Assembly (NCBI RefSeq): GCF_018531465.1
Contig: NZ_JAHDTF010000031.1
Coordinates: 1-64,000, forward strand
Reading direction: 5' to 3'
Source: Sphaerisporangium fuscum
GTDB taxonomy: Bacteria; Actinomycetota; Actinomycetes; Streptosporangiales; Streptosporangiaceae
DNA: 64,000 nt
A program made the translations under genes and the position numbers. Shown here piece by piece: positions 43,769 through 51,821 of this stretch; the stretch's first letter is position 1; the number at the start of each line of letters is the position of its first letter. The notes under the pieces are model-generated. The model was not told the origin of the DNA. It made no database searches and saw only the letters and a list, made by a program, of their open reading frames with translations.

Positions 43769-45094
43769 TCAAAAGCCCTGGATCCCGAGTGCCTGGGCGA
43801 GCTGGGCGAACTGCGATTGTGTAGTGGAGGTCACCTGTTCCGGGGTCATGGTCCCGTTGACCATGTTCGCCAGGTTCACGTAGAAGTCCGGGTTCACCGC
43901 GGCGTTCTGCTGCATCGAGCCGGCTGCGTCGTCCAGCGCGGCCGTGGCCTGCTTCACGACCTCCGGCACCCCGGCGGGAGCCGGAACGGCAGGCTCGATC
44001 GACACGGTGCCGGCAGACTTCACGTAGTCGGGGTAGTAGGTCTCCAGCCAGAACCGCAGGAACTGCCGGGCGCCCGACTCCCGCTTGAGATCTCCGGTCC
44101 TGAAGGCGACCAGGGCGTTGTCGCCGCCGGGCACCGACGTGGCGATGTCGCCGTCCTTGGAGATCGGGAACCAGCCGATCTCCCGGTCTATGGTCGCCGT
44201 GTCCGCCGTCGACCGCATCAACGACGCGAACGAGGTGAGCTGCAGCACCATCGCCGCCTCACCCTTGAGCAGTGCCGGGCCGGACTCGGTGTACTTGGAG
44301 GTCTTGTCGTCCTTGTTGAACAGCCCCTGCTTCACCATGTCGTGGAACTGCCGGACGGCGCCGAGGATCTCCGGATCGGTGAACTTCTCCTTGTTCTGGC
44401 TGACCCGCTCCCACAGGCCCTTCTTCGACGCCTCGGCCAGCAGGACCTGCGGCCACCACTGGGTGGGCCACTGGTCGCCGGCCGCGCCGAAGAACGGCGC
44501 CACCCCCTTGGCCTTGATCTTCTGGGCGTCGGCGAGCAACTCGTTGAAATTCTTGGGCGTGCTCGTGATCCCCGCTTTCTGGAACACCGACTTGTTGTAG
44601 AAGACACCGAGAACGGAGGGGACGTTGACGAAGGCCGCGTAGTGATGCCCGTTCACCAGACCCAGCTTCTGGATGGCCGGCGTCTGCTTGGCCAGCCACG
44701 GCGCGCCGTCCAGGCTCTGCAGGTCAGTGGCCGGCCTGAGCAGCGCGAGCATGCTGCCGGTCGGCTGCCAGGTGGCGAGGTCCGGTTTGGCGCCCGTGGC
44801 CAGCTTGGTCGGCGCGTTGGTCTCGTAGACGTCGGGAATGACGACCTTGTTGATCTTTGCTCCGGTCTTGGCTTCGAACGACTTGATGACGTTGTCAGCC
44901 ATCGAGGCGGTCTGCGTCGACATCCACAGGGTGAGGGTCACCCCGTGCAGGCCGGCGCCCGGGTCGGGCCATGTCGCGGGGACCTGCCCGGCTGTGCTTG
45001 AGGACGTCCCGGGGTTGCCCGCCGAGCAGCCGGTCAGCAGCAGCGCCCCGCACGTGGCGACGGCTGCCGCATGGGAAAGGCCTCGCGTCTTCAT
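43769..45094 (-). CDS. Extracellular sugar-binding lipoprotein of ABC importer
   Basis: A 441-residue family-1 solute-binding protein. The lipoprotein signal ends ALLLTGCSAG, giving lipid attachment to the Cys. The mature protein opens with GVTLTLWMSTQTASMADNVI and continues with the cluster-B sugar-binding fold (FFGAAGDQWPTQWWPQVLLA). The ATG at 45094 is preceded by a GGAGAA-type site. Placed between the alpha-galactosidase and permease genes, it most likely binds raffinose/melibiose-type alpha-galactosides. Ligand is inferred from context. Confidence 0.93.
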   Translation of the reverse strand: MKTRGLSHAAAVATCGALLLTGCSAGNPGTSSSTAGQVPATWPDPGAGLHGVTLTLWMSTQTASMADNVIKSFEAKTGAKINKVVIPDVYETNAPTKLATGAKPDLATWQPTGSMLALLRPATDLQSLDGAPWLAKQTPAIQKLGLVNGHHYAAFVNVPSVLGVFYNKSVFQKAGITSTPKNFNELLADAQKIKAKGVAPFFGAAGDQWPTQWWPQVLLAEASKKGLWERVSQNKEKFTDPEILGAVRQFHDMVKQGLFNKDDKTSKYTESGPALLKGEAAMVLQLTSFASLMRSTADTATIDREIGWFPISKDGDIATSVPGGDNALVAFRTGDLKRESGARQFLRFWLETYYPDYVKSAGTVSIEPAVPAPAGVPEVVKQATAALDDAAGSMQQNAAVNPDFYVNLANMVNGTMTPEQVTSTTQSQFAQLAQALGIQGF

Positions 45095-45148
45095 GGATGG
45101 TTCTCCTCGTGTGTGGTGGGAGGTGAGGGCTGCCACGCTCGAAAGGGA

Positions 45149-47272
45149 TCAGTTCTCCGGCCGGAGGCGGAGCAGGCGTGCGGACGGTCCGGGTGCGGCA
45201 GGACGGATCGTGAGCCGCGCGGTGGAGGCGTCCCACCGGTGCTGCCAGCCGGGTAGGGTCGCCGGATACTCGGTCTCCACCCGCAGCCGGCGGCCGCGCG
45301 CGCCGGGCAGGTCCACCTGGATGTCGTGCGGCCCGCCGTCGCGTTGCCATACGGCCAGGCGCACCGTGTCACCGGTACGCAGGCCCAGCGCGACGATCTC
45401 GTCGGACCAGGCGGGCAGCCCGAGCGGCCAGAACGGCTCGGCCCTGGCGAACTCGCCCCTGATCCGCTTGTGCACGGCCACTCCGTCCGCGACGAGCTCC
45501 CGCTCGGCCCGGCTCATCTTGTCGAGATGCCCCGACAGGTAGAGCCGCCCGGCCAGACCGTTGATCATGGTGAAGGCCAGCGCCTCCGCGGACATTCCCG
45601 GCTGGGGGTAGGCCCAGTTGGCTGCCTGCTCGGGGAGCATCGTGGCGGGCGCGGACGCCGCGATGGCGGCGTAGAGCCGCCAGTCCTGCTGGTCAGAGGT
45701 GGACTGGAGCTGGAGGCGGGACAGCATCGCGTAGTCGGCCCGCATGGCTCCCGAGGCGCAGTTCTCGAAGATCACCTCCGGGTGGCGGGCGAGCAGGTCG
45801 TCCAGCCACTGCAGGTGGGCCCGGTTGTGCTCGAGCAGTCCCTCTCCCGGTTGGAGCGCGCCCCGGTCGGTGCCCGGCCCCGGGGTGACGTTGTAGTCGA
45901 GCTTGAAGAATCTGGTGCCGTAGTCGTGCACGAGGCGATCGACCACCTCGTCGAGATGCTTCCTCGCCGAGGGGTGGCGCAGGTCGAGGAAGTACCGGCC
46001 GTGCTCCACGACCCGCTCGCTATTCCGGCTGAGGAACGCCTCGTCAGGCAGCATCGCGGCGACAGGGCTGCGCACCCCGACGACCTCCGGCTCCAGCCAC
46101 AGGCCGGGGCGCATGCCCCTGGCCCTGATGTGGTCGAAGACCCGGGCGAGCCCGCCGTCCGCGAAGCGGCCGGTCGAGGGGCGCCACTCGCCGACGCTGT
46201 CCCACCATTTCCCGCCGTCGTCGTACCAGCCCGCGTCGATGCAGAAGTACTCGGCGCCGGTCTCCGCGGCGGCGTCGATGAGAGGCAGCAGGCGCTCGGT
46301 GGTCGGGTCGCCCATGAGGGTGTTCATGTAGTCGTTGAAGATGACCGGCAGCGTGTCGCCTGTGGGATGCGCACGGCAGATCGCCCTCCGCTGCCGGGTG
46401 AGGGCGGCCAGCGCTCCCTGGCACCCCTCGTCGGACATAGCGACGGACACGGGTACAGCGACGAAGCGCTCCCCCGGGAGCAGCCGGGTGCTCCACTGGT
46501 GGTCGAGGTCGGTGGGGCCGCTCAGCACGAGGGAGACGGCGTTCGCCCCGTCGCGGCGGCGGTCCACCTCCCAGCGCCAGGCGCCGTTGTGCTCGATCTG
46601 CCAGCCCCAGGCCCGGCCGGTGCGGGCGCTCGCCAGGACGCCGGTGGGCAGGTATTCGCCCGAGGACCAGGTGCTCTTGCTCACCGTGACGAGCGCGCCC
46701 CGGCCCTCGTGCTGGTGCAGTTCGCTGTTGATGTCCGCCAGCCCGTCCGGCCCGGACAGCGGGATGGCCGCCCACCTGCCCTCGGCGCACCAGTCGGCGC
46801 GCGCCCGCCACAGGGTCAGGTCACCGTCGTCGGCCGTCTCGGCCAGCGCGCCGGAGGCGAAGGACGACACCATCTGCAGAACCCGGGGCGCCTGCCCGGT
46901 GTTCGTGACCTCGGTCCAGGTCTGCAGGGCCGGGACGTCCGTCCTGGCGCGAAAGACACTGGTCGTCTCCAGCCCGGTCACCTCGTCACGCTGCCTCACC
47001 CGCAGCTCGCGCCAGTCGGCGTCGCCCTGCTCGACGGCGTCCGCGAACCGGAGCCGCGATCCGGCGGCGGTGTCAGTGAACCGGGTGTTGGACAGTCCCC
47101 GGCCCTCCCCCAGAACCATCAGCTCGACCAGCGGCTGCACCCGGAACGGGTCCACGGCGCTCGGTGCGGGCGACGTGGTCCCGAGCCTCGCGATGCGGAC
47201 CGGAGCGTCTTCGGGCCGCTCGAGGAGCAGGTCGAGGGAGCCGGGACGCCACTGGATGGTTCTGCTCGTCAT
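45149..47272 (-). CDS. GH36 alpha-galactosidase
   Basis: A 707-residue clan-D glycosidase. An N-terminal beta-sandwich (about 1-285) precedes the barrel: AEYFCIDAGWYDDG, RPGLWLEPEVVG, the nucleophile D459 in FFKLDYN, NCASGAMRADY, and the acid/base D527 in STSDQQD. A C-terminal beta domain ends LRLRPEN. No signal peptide, so it acts on imported oligosaccharide. The ATG at 47272 has AAGGAA upstream. It is the first gene of a LacI-controlled operon with an ABC importer. The reaction is removal of terminal alpha-galactosyl residues. Confidence 0.93.
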   Translation of the reverse strand: MTSRTIQWRPGSLDLLLERPEDAPVRIARLGTTSPAPSAVDPFRVQPLVELMVLGEGRGLSNTRFTDTAAGSRLRFADAVEQGDADWRELRVRQRDEVTGLETTSVFRARTDVPALQTWTEVTNTGQAPRVLQMVSSFASGALAETADDGDLTLWRARADWCAEGRWAAIPLSGPDGLADINSELHQHEGRGALVTVSKSTWSSGEYLPTGVLASARTGRAWGWQIEHNGAWRWEVDRRRDGANAVSLVLSGPTDLDHQWSTRLLPGERFVAVPVSVAMSDEGCQGALAALTRQRRAICRAHPTGDTLPVIFNDYMNTLMGDPTTERLLPLIDAAAETGAEYFCIDAGWYDDGGKWWDSVGEWRPSTGRFADGGLARVFDHIRARGMRPGLWLEPEVVGVRSPVAAMLPDEAFLSRNSERVVEHGRYFLDLRHPSARKHLDEVVDRLVHDYGTRFFKLDYNVTPGPGTDRGALQPGEGLLEHNRAHLQWLDDLLARHPEVIFENCASGAMRADYAMLSRLQLQSTSDQQDWRLYAAIAASAPATMLPEQAANWAYPQPGMSAEALAFTMINGLAGRLYLSGHLDKMSRAERELVADGVAVHKRIRGEFARAEPFWPLGLPAWSDEIVALGLRTGDTVRLAVWQRDGGPHDIQVDLPGARGRRLRVETEYPATLPGWQHRWDASTARLTIRPAAPGPSARLLRLRPEN

Positions 47273-47310
47273 CACGTTCCTTAAGCCGGACATATGGTGC
47301 GGTTCAGCCA

Positions 47311-47372
47311 TGAAAGCGTTTATCAAGCGATGTGACAAGGGGACCACGACAAATGCACTGATAACGCTTTCA
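47311..47372. promoter_or_regulatory. Two LacI-type operator half-palindromes
   Basis: TGAAAGCGTTTATCA (47311-47325) and TGATAACGCTTTCA (47359-47372) are inverted copies of one another except for a one-base length difference. Both contain the GAAAGCG/CGCTTTC core typical of LacI-family boxes in actinomycetes. They lie between the GH36 start and the end of the LacI gene, so they control the operon promoter. Confidence 0.75.
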
Positions 47373-47434
47373 ACACGAGATGTCGGGAAGGAAGGTGACC
47401 ACGCGTGCGCGGTCCAAGGGTTCCCAGGCCGAGG

Positions 47435-48448
47435 TCAGCGGGCGGGTGGAGCGCTGCTCTTGCGCACGACCAGGCGCGGCGTCGACCGCGCCGCCGCCAC
47501 CGGCACGCCTGCCAGCCTGCCGAGCAGGAAGTCGACCGCCATGCGCCCCAGTTCGGCGAAGTCCTGGCTCATCGTGGTCAGCGAAGGAGTCCAGATCTCG
47601 GCCAGCGGGTGGTCGTCGAAGCCGACGACGCTGACGTCTTCGGGGACCCGCGAACCCTCGTCCTGCAAGGCCTTGATCACGCCGAAGGCGACCTCGTCGT
47701 TGCCGCACAACACCGCGGTCACGTCGCCGCGCCCTGCCAGGCGCGCGCCGGCCTGCAGGCCCGAGCGCGGGGTCCCGTCGCTCTCCACGATCTCCGGAAC
47801 CGGGGCTCCCGCAGCCTCCAGCGCCTCCCGCCAGCCCAGCAGCCGCCCGCTCGGCCGGCCGGAGGCCGGTATTCCCACGTGGTGCACGGTGCGATGGCCC
47901 AGTCCGAGCAGGTAGTTCGTCGCATCCCGCGCGCCGGCGTAGTCGTCGAACAGGGCCCGCGGGACGCTCCTACCCTGCCCAGCGGAGGACACCGCCGCCA
48001 CGGGGAGCGTGTCGGGCAGTGCCGCCAGCGCCCGGCTGCCCTGGATATCGAACTCGAGCACGATCATCCCGGCGAGCGGCTGGTCGAGCGCGAGGTCCAC
48101 GGCCACCCGCGCCGACTCCTCGTCGTCGCCGTCCAGCATCGTCAGGGCGACCACCAGGCCGACCGCGCGAGCGGCCTCCTCGATCCCCCGGATCGCGCTG
48201 GCATAACCGTACCGGGTGGTGTCGCTGGTCAGCACGCTGATGATGGAGCGCCGGCCAGTCGCCAAGGCGCGCGCCGCGGCGTTGGGGCGGTACCCCAGCT
48301 CCTGGATCGCGCGCAGGACCTGCCTGCGCTTATCGGCGCTCACCGGCGCGGACCCGCTCAGCACCCGGGACACCGTGGGGACGGACACGCCGGCGACCCT
48401 CGCCACGTCCGCGAGGACGGGAGGGCGGGTGTGCGGGCGGCGGTTCAC
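47435..48448 (-). CDS. LacI family transcriptional regulator
   Basis: A 337-residue LacI repressor. The N-terminal HTH and hinge read LADVARVAGVSVPTVSRVLS and ELGYRPNAAARALATGR, followed by a periplasmic-binding-like effector domain (VVGFDDHPLAEIWTPSLTTM near the end). The GTG at 48448 starts VNRRPHTRPP. It is transcribed in the same direction as the alpha-galactosidase operon, 162 bp upstream. It probably responds to an alpha-galactoside or its product. Confidence 0.92.
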   Translation of the reverse strand: MNRRPHTRPPVLADVARVAGVSVPTVSRVLSGSAPVSADKRRQVLRAIQELGYRPNAAARALATGRRSIISVLTSDTTRYGYASAIRGIEEAARAVGLVVALTMLDGDDEESARVAVDLALDQPLAGMIVLEFDIQGSRALAALPDTLPVAAVSSAGQGRSVPRALFDDYAGARDATNYLLGLGHRTVHHVGIPASGRPSGRLLGWREALEAAGAPVPEIVESDGTPRSGLQAGARLAGRGDVTAVLCGNDEVAFGVIKALQDEGSRVPEDVSVVGFDDHPLAEIWTPSLTTMSQDFAELGRMAVDFLLGRLAGVPVAAARSTPRLVVRKSSAPPAR

Positions 48449-48544
48449 ACCGGTAAGCGTACATACCAGGAGCTGAAGGCTCAGATGGGTGGCTCCTGCG
48501 GCCGGATACGGCATGCCACCCGCTCACGGCTGTCGGGACGGAAC

Positions 48545-48890
48545 GTGGGAAGTGGTCGACAACCTGGCATAGGAACTGCCGCAGCTCATCTTCGCTCAGG
48601 AACATGAACAGGCTGTCGGCCACCACGATCGCGGGCTGGCCCGCCGGAATGTGCTCCAGCCGGCCGCGTCGGTGAGCTCGGCCCCCACACTGGTGTGATC
48701 GGGCCGGCTCGGGTAGAGGCGATCCCTGAGGATGATCATGCCGGCGAAGTCGACGTCGTACCAGTGGCGCCCGGGCGCAGGGTCGATGCGGAAGACCCGG
48801 CTCTCGAGGCCGCACCCTACGTCCAGCACCACCGCGCCGGGGTTGTCGGAAAGGAACCGCCGCACCCACTCATCATCTATGGCGGGCCGC
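48545..48890 (-). pseudogene. LCMT/TcmP-type SAM methyltransferase fragment
   Basis: The minus strand reads VVLDVGCGLESRVFRIDPAP and WYDVDFAGMIILRDRLYPSR, then after a frame change near 48665 LEHIPAGQPAIVVADSLFMF and LSEDELRQFL. This is the core of a leucine-carboxyl-methyltransferase-like (TcmP-type) small-molecule methyltransferase. The N-terminus and the C-terminal third are missing. Non-functional as it stands. Confidence 0.7.
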
Positions 48891-49163
48891 GAGTGTTGGG
48901 ACGCGAGGCCATCACCGACACCCTGTACCTGCACGTTGAGGATCTCGCCGAGATCCTCGCCGATACCGGGGGCGATGTGGCCACCGTGGCATGTTGGGTC
49001 TTGGAGATGACCCAACATCCCGGAGCCGAGGCGATCGCCTACTACGACGTCTTGGACGCCTGGGCGGCCTGGCGCCGCGCGGCGACGCTGCGATCATGTC
49101 AGGCTCGGGAAGCGATCTTCAACCCTCGGTTTCGTCCCAGATCAAGCCCACTCGTGAACACAG

Positions 49164-49202
49164 GTCAAAGGCCACTTCCCGTCACGGGAAGTGGCCTTTG
49201 AC
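49164..49202. terminator. 17-bp perfect hairpin terminator
   Basis: GTCAAAGGCCACTTCCC and its exact complement enclose the loop GTCAC. It is the strongest hairpin in the window and could end transcripts from either side. The adjoining upstream 270 bp (48895-49163) hold an unrecognised plus-strand fragment reading VACWVLEMTQHPGAEAIAYY. Confidence 0.75.
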
Positions 49203-49232
49203 TCTTCGTGCGGGGGCGTCGTACAGCAACGG

Positions 49233-49326
49233 CTATCGGAGTTGTTCGCCGAGCTTCTTGAGCGCCTTCCGGGTGGCTTCGGACGACACCTCGCTGTGGA
49301 TGTTCATCGTGACCGCCGGATCGGAG
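49233..49326 (-). pseudogene. Tyrosine recombinase (integrase) C-terminal tail
   Basis: About 30 codons: DPAVTMNIHSEVSSEATRKA and LKKLGEQL, then a stop. This is the usual end of actinobacterial phage-type integrases, where the catalytic Tyr stands in the MxIYxxV position; here that position is His (NIHSEV). The rest of the gene is absent. Confidence 0.55.
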
Positions 49327-49394
49327 GAGCGGGGACGATTCCGCTCTGCGCGGATCCGGCCGAACTCGAAGGCGCCATCTACCTAAGGTGAGGC

Positions 49395-49751
49395 ATGGCC
49401 TCTTCCATCCCGCCGCTCCGTCCAGCGATCGATCGGACCAACTCCAAGCCGTCTCCGGCTCGCGAGCCGCTGTGGCGGCACGCGCTCGGTGAGTGTCTCA
49501 GAGGCCTTCGTCACGAGCGGGGCGAGAAGTTGAGCGAGACGGCACGTCGCGCCGGAGTCTCGCCGCAGTATCTCTCCGAGATGGAGCGGGGCCTCAAAGA
49601 GCCCTCAAGCGAAATGATCGCCGCGGTCGCCGGGGCGCTGGATGTGACCCTGGTCGATCTGACCCTTGCCGTCGCCGAGAGCTTGCGGTCTGCTCAGAGC
49701 AGCACGTCGAGAGGCGCTAGCTGTTCGGCGGCGTACGCTCTGGCCGCGTAG
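49395..49751 (+). CDS. PopR/ClgR-like XRE regulator ending in YALAA
   Basis: A 118-residue regulator. The HTH reads RGLRHERGEKLSETARRAGV and SPQYLSEMERGLKEPSSEMI, closely resembling PopR/ClgR, activators of clp protease genes in actinomycetes. It ends SAAYALAA: the last five residues equal the end of the ssrA degradation tag. In Streptomyces PopR is a ClpP substrate recognised through its C-terminal alanines. It faces the clpP pair tail-to-tail, 27 bp away. Ribosome-binding site AAGGTGAGG. Its link to the clpP operon is inference from homology, position and the palindrome upstream of that operon. Confidence 0.85.
   Translation: MASSIPPLRPAIDRTNSKPSPAREPLWRHALGECLRGLRHERGEKLSETARRAGVSPQYLSEMERGLKEPSSEMIAAVAGALDVTLVDLTLAVAESLRSAQSSTSRGASCSAAYALAA
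49689..49703. promoter_or_regulatory. PopR-box-like palindrome inside the regulator gene's 3' end
   Basis: TCTGCTCAGAGCAGC, one arm base short of a perfect TCTGCT-N3-AGCAGA palindrome, nearly identical to the box upstream of the clpP operon. It lies in codons of the regulator's C-terminal part, so it could be chance or a downstream site. Confidence 0.4.
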
Positions 49752-49778
49752 CGTGACTTGCCGAGATCATCCACTGGC

Positions 49779-50369
49779 CTACGAACGCTCCTCGATGATC
49801 TGATCGAGGAGTCCGTACTCCAAGGCCGCGGCCGCAGTGAACACGCGATCGTGATCGGTGTCGGCGCGTAGGGTCTCGATTGTCTGGCCGGTGTGCCGTG
49901 ACAATATGCGCTCGATGTCCGCTCGGACACGGACGACCTCGTCGGCTTGCAAGATGAGATCGGGGATCGCTCCGCGCCCCTGAGCGGCTGGTTGGTGCAG
50001 GATCACTCGTGCGTGCGGGAGAGCGGCACGTTTTCCTTCGGCACCCGCGGCGAGAAGGACGGCACCCACCGCGACGGCCTGTCCAACGCAGGTTGTCGAG
50101 ACCCGCGGGCGGATATAGCGCATGGTGTCATATATCGCGAGCATCGCGCTCGGATCCCCGCCTTCACAGTTGATGTAGAACTGTATTTCGGCATCGGGAT
50201 TGTCCGACTCCAGGAAAATCAGCTGCGCGATGAGCGCGTTCGCGACGCCCGCGTCGATTGCGGTGCCCAGATAGATGATTCGCTCGGTGAGCAGGTGCGA
50301 GTAGACATCCATGATCCGCTCGCCGCGAGAGTTCTGGGTGATGACGTTCGGAATCGTGTATGTGGTCAC
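49779..50369 (-). CDS. clpP: ClpP-like protein with Ala at the catalytic Ser position
   Basis: A 196-residue ClpP-fold protein of full length: IYLGTAIDAGVANALIAQLI and FYINCEGGDPSAMLAIYDTM. The catalytic block reads VGQAVAVGAVLL: the residue aligned with the nucleophile of GxAxSxG is Ala100. The His (H125 in VILHQP) and Asp (D170 in RADTDHD) are kept, and the glycine-rich loop SPGGS is altered to CEGGD. It is likely a structural, ClpR-like subunit of a mixed ring. GTG start overlaps the stop of the active clpP gene (GTGA), so the two are coupled. Confidence 0.88.
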   Translation of the reverse strand: MTTYTIPNVITQNSRGERIMDVYSHLLTERIIYLGTAIDAGVANALIAQLIFLESDNPDAEIQFYINCEGGDPSAMLAIYDTMRYIRPRVSTTCVGQAVAVGAVLLAAGAEGKRAALPHARVILHQPAAQGRGAIPDLILQADEVVRVRADIERILSRHTGQTIETLRADTDHDRVFTAAAALEYGLLDQIIEERS

Positions 50370-50992
50370 TGGCCGACTCCTTCGGTGACGCCGAACCCGA
50401 GCCGTGAGCGATTGCGCGGTGCGATTTCGTCGAAATTCTGTACGATTTTATCTATGAAGCCATAGTCCAGTGCCTCTTGAGCCGTGTACCAACGATCGTG
50501 CAGAGAATCCTCGAATATGCGCTCGACGGGCTGCCCGGTGTCGTCGGCGATAAGACCGAGAACCGTATCGCGAGTATGCCGAAGGTCGCCGGCCTGCAGT
50601 TCGATGTCGACTGCGGTGCCACCGATTCCCGCCGAGCCCTGGTGCATCAGGACACGTGCGTGCGGCAGAGCCCGGCGCTTCCCTCGAGCTCCTGATGACA
50701 GCAAGAACTGCCCGGCGCTGTAAGCAATGCCCAGCACGAGCGTCGAAACGTCACAGGGAATGAGCCGAATGATGTCGCGGATCGCAAGCATCGAGGGAAC
50801 CGACCCGCCCGGCGAGTGAATCCACAAGGCGATATCCGTCGACGCGTCCTGCGTGGCTAGTGCTATCAGTTGCGTGGCCAGCAGTGTCCCGTTGTCGTCA
50901 TCGAGAGGGCCATCGAGAACGAGAACACGCTGGTCGTAAAGCTCGCGCCTTACCTGCGCATTGAACAGTGGAAGATTCGATTCTCCGCTCAT
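50366..50992 (-). CDS. clpP: ATP-dependent Clp protease proteolytic subunit
   Basis: A 208-residue ClpP with a complete triad: S92 in LGIAYSAGQFLL, H117 in VLMHQG, D162 in EDSLHD. The handle and ring contacts (WIHSPGGSVPSMLAIRDIIR) are typical. It corresponds in position to clpP3 of Streptomyces clpP3P4 operons. The ATG at 50992 is chosen; ATGs at 51001 and 51004 are possible. It heads a two-gene operon, with the Ser-less paralogue second. A palindrome 57 bp upstream of the start resembles a PopR box. Confidence 0.9.
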   Translation of the reverse strand: MSGESNLPLFNAQVRRELYDQRVLVLDGPLDDDNGTLLATQLIALATQDASTDIALWIHSPGGSVPSMLAIRDIIRLIPCDVSTLVLGIAYSAGQFLLSSGARGKRRALPHARVLMHQGSAGIGGTAVDIELQAGDLRHTRDTVLGLIADDTGQPVERIFEDSLHDRWYTAQEALDYGFIDKIVQNFDEIAPRNRSRLGFGVTEGVGQ

Positions 50993-51048
50993 GCGTTCCA
51001 TCATGAAAGGCCATCCGGGCCGGCGTCGACTTGATCCGCCTGGGGCAG

Positions 51049-51065
51049 ATCTGCTCTGAGCAGAT
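51049..51065 (-). promoter_or_regulatory. PopR-box-like palindrome upstream of the clpP operon
   Basis: ATCTGCTC-T-GAGCAGAT is a perfect 17-bp palindrome. It contains TCTGCT-N3-AGCAGA, differing by one base per arm from TCTGCC-N3-GGCAGA, which I recall as the PopR target upstream of clpP3 in Streptomyces lividans. An overlapping GCAGATCTGC palindrome is at 51045-51054. Confidence 0.65.
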
Positions 51066-51411
51066 GGAACCCCGGCTTCCGGCCCGGTTCGTAGCATTGC
51101 GGCCGGGAATCGAGTGAGCCCGGCGCGCCAGCGGGAGCCTCGTTCTCGGTCCCGTCATGATCGACAGGCTTAGCCCGTTCGATCCAGTCGACAGGCGTCG
51201 GTTCATGCCGCGTGCGTTTCGTGAAGGAAGCCCTCGGTCACCTCGGCGATGGCGTCAGTCACCCGCGCCCGGCATGCGCACGCTGCGCAAGCACGACGAA
51301 CAAACCACCGAGCCACCGGCGTCGTAGGCGACTGGCTCCCACTCCATTTCCGGCGGAGGACCAAGATCATTCCTTAGCGTTCAATCCAGCAGCACTACCG
51401 GTGGTACCCCT

Positions 51412-51660
51412 CTACTGCTCATCGACGTCACGGCCCTGTCCCCCTTGTCGTACTTGTCCTCCAGGCCATACATACAGCGGGTGTCCGGTGAGCGAGGTGC
51501 GGCGCCGGTCGTAGCGCAGCGTGGTGTCGACCGAGGCGTGCATCGCGATGTCCTTGACCCGGTCGGCCGGAACGCCTTCCTCGAGCAGTTGGGTGAGCAC
51601 GGTGGCGCGCAGCATGTGCGGGTGCAGGGCACGCGCCCGCTTCTTCGGGATGCCGCCGGC
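51412..51660 (-). pseudogene. Tyrosine recombinase (integrase) catalytic fragment
   Basis: The minus strand reads RARALHPHMLRATVLTQLLE, EGVPADRVKDIAMHASVDTT and LRYDRRRTSLTGHPLY. It includes the HxLR Arg block, the H-A-S block and the Tyr of RYDRRR, all from the end of a phage-type integrase. The N-terminal arm- and core-binding domains are missing. Both flanks are unrelated, so it is a stump. Confidence 0.7.
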
Positions 51661-51821
51661 GATCTGATTTTCGCAGGTCACAAGCCATGCAGGGGGCAGA
51701 CCAGGTACGAGAGAAAGGGATAAGCATGTCGCTGACGAGGGCGATCACGGCCCCGCCCAACGTGCGCCTGGCAGTAGATCCTCGGCCGGCCCCGAGGCGG
51801 TTGCGTCTGCTGATTTCGGCC

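Noticed and set aside
45326..47284. A 652-codon open frame antisense to the alpha-galactosidase
   Set aside because: High-GC codon bias leaves long antisense frames; its sequence is Arg/Gly/Pro-rich with no domain, while the minus strand carries a complete GH36.
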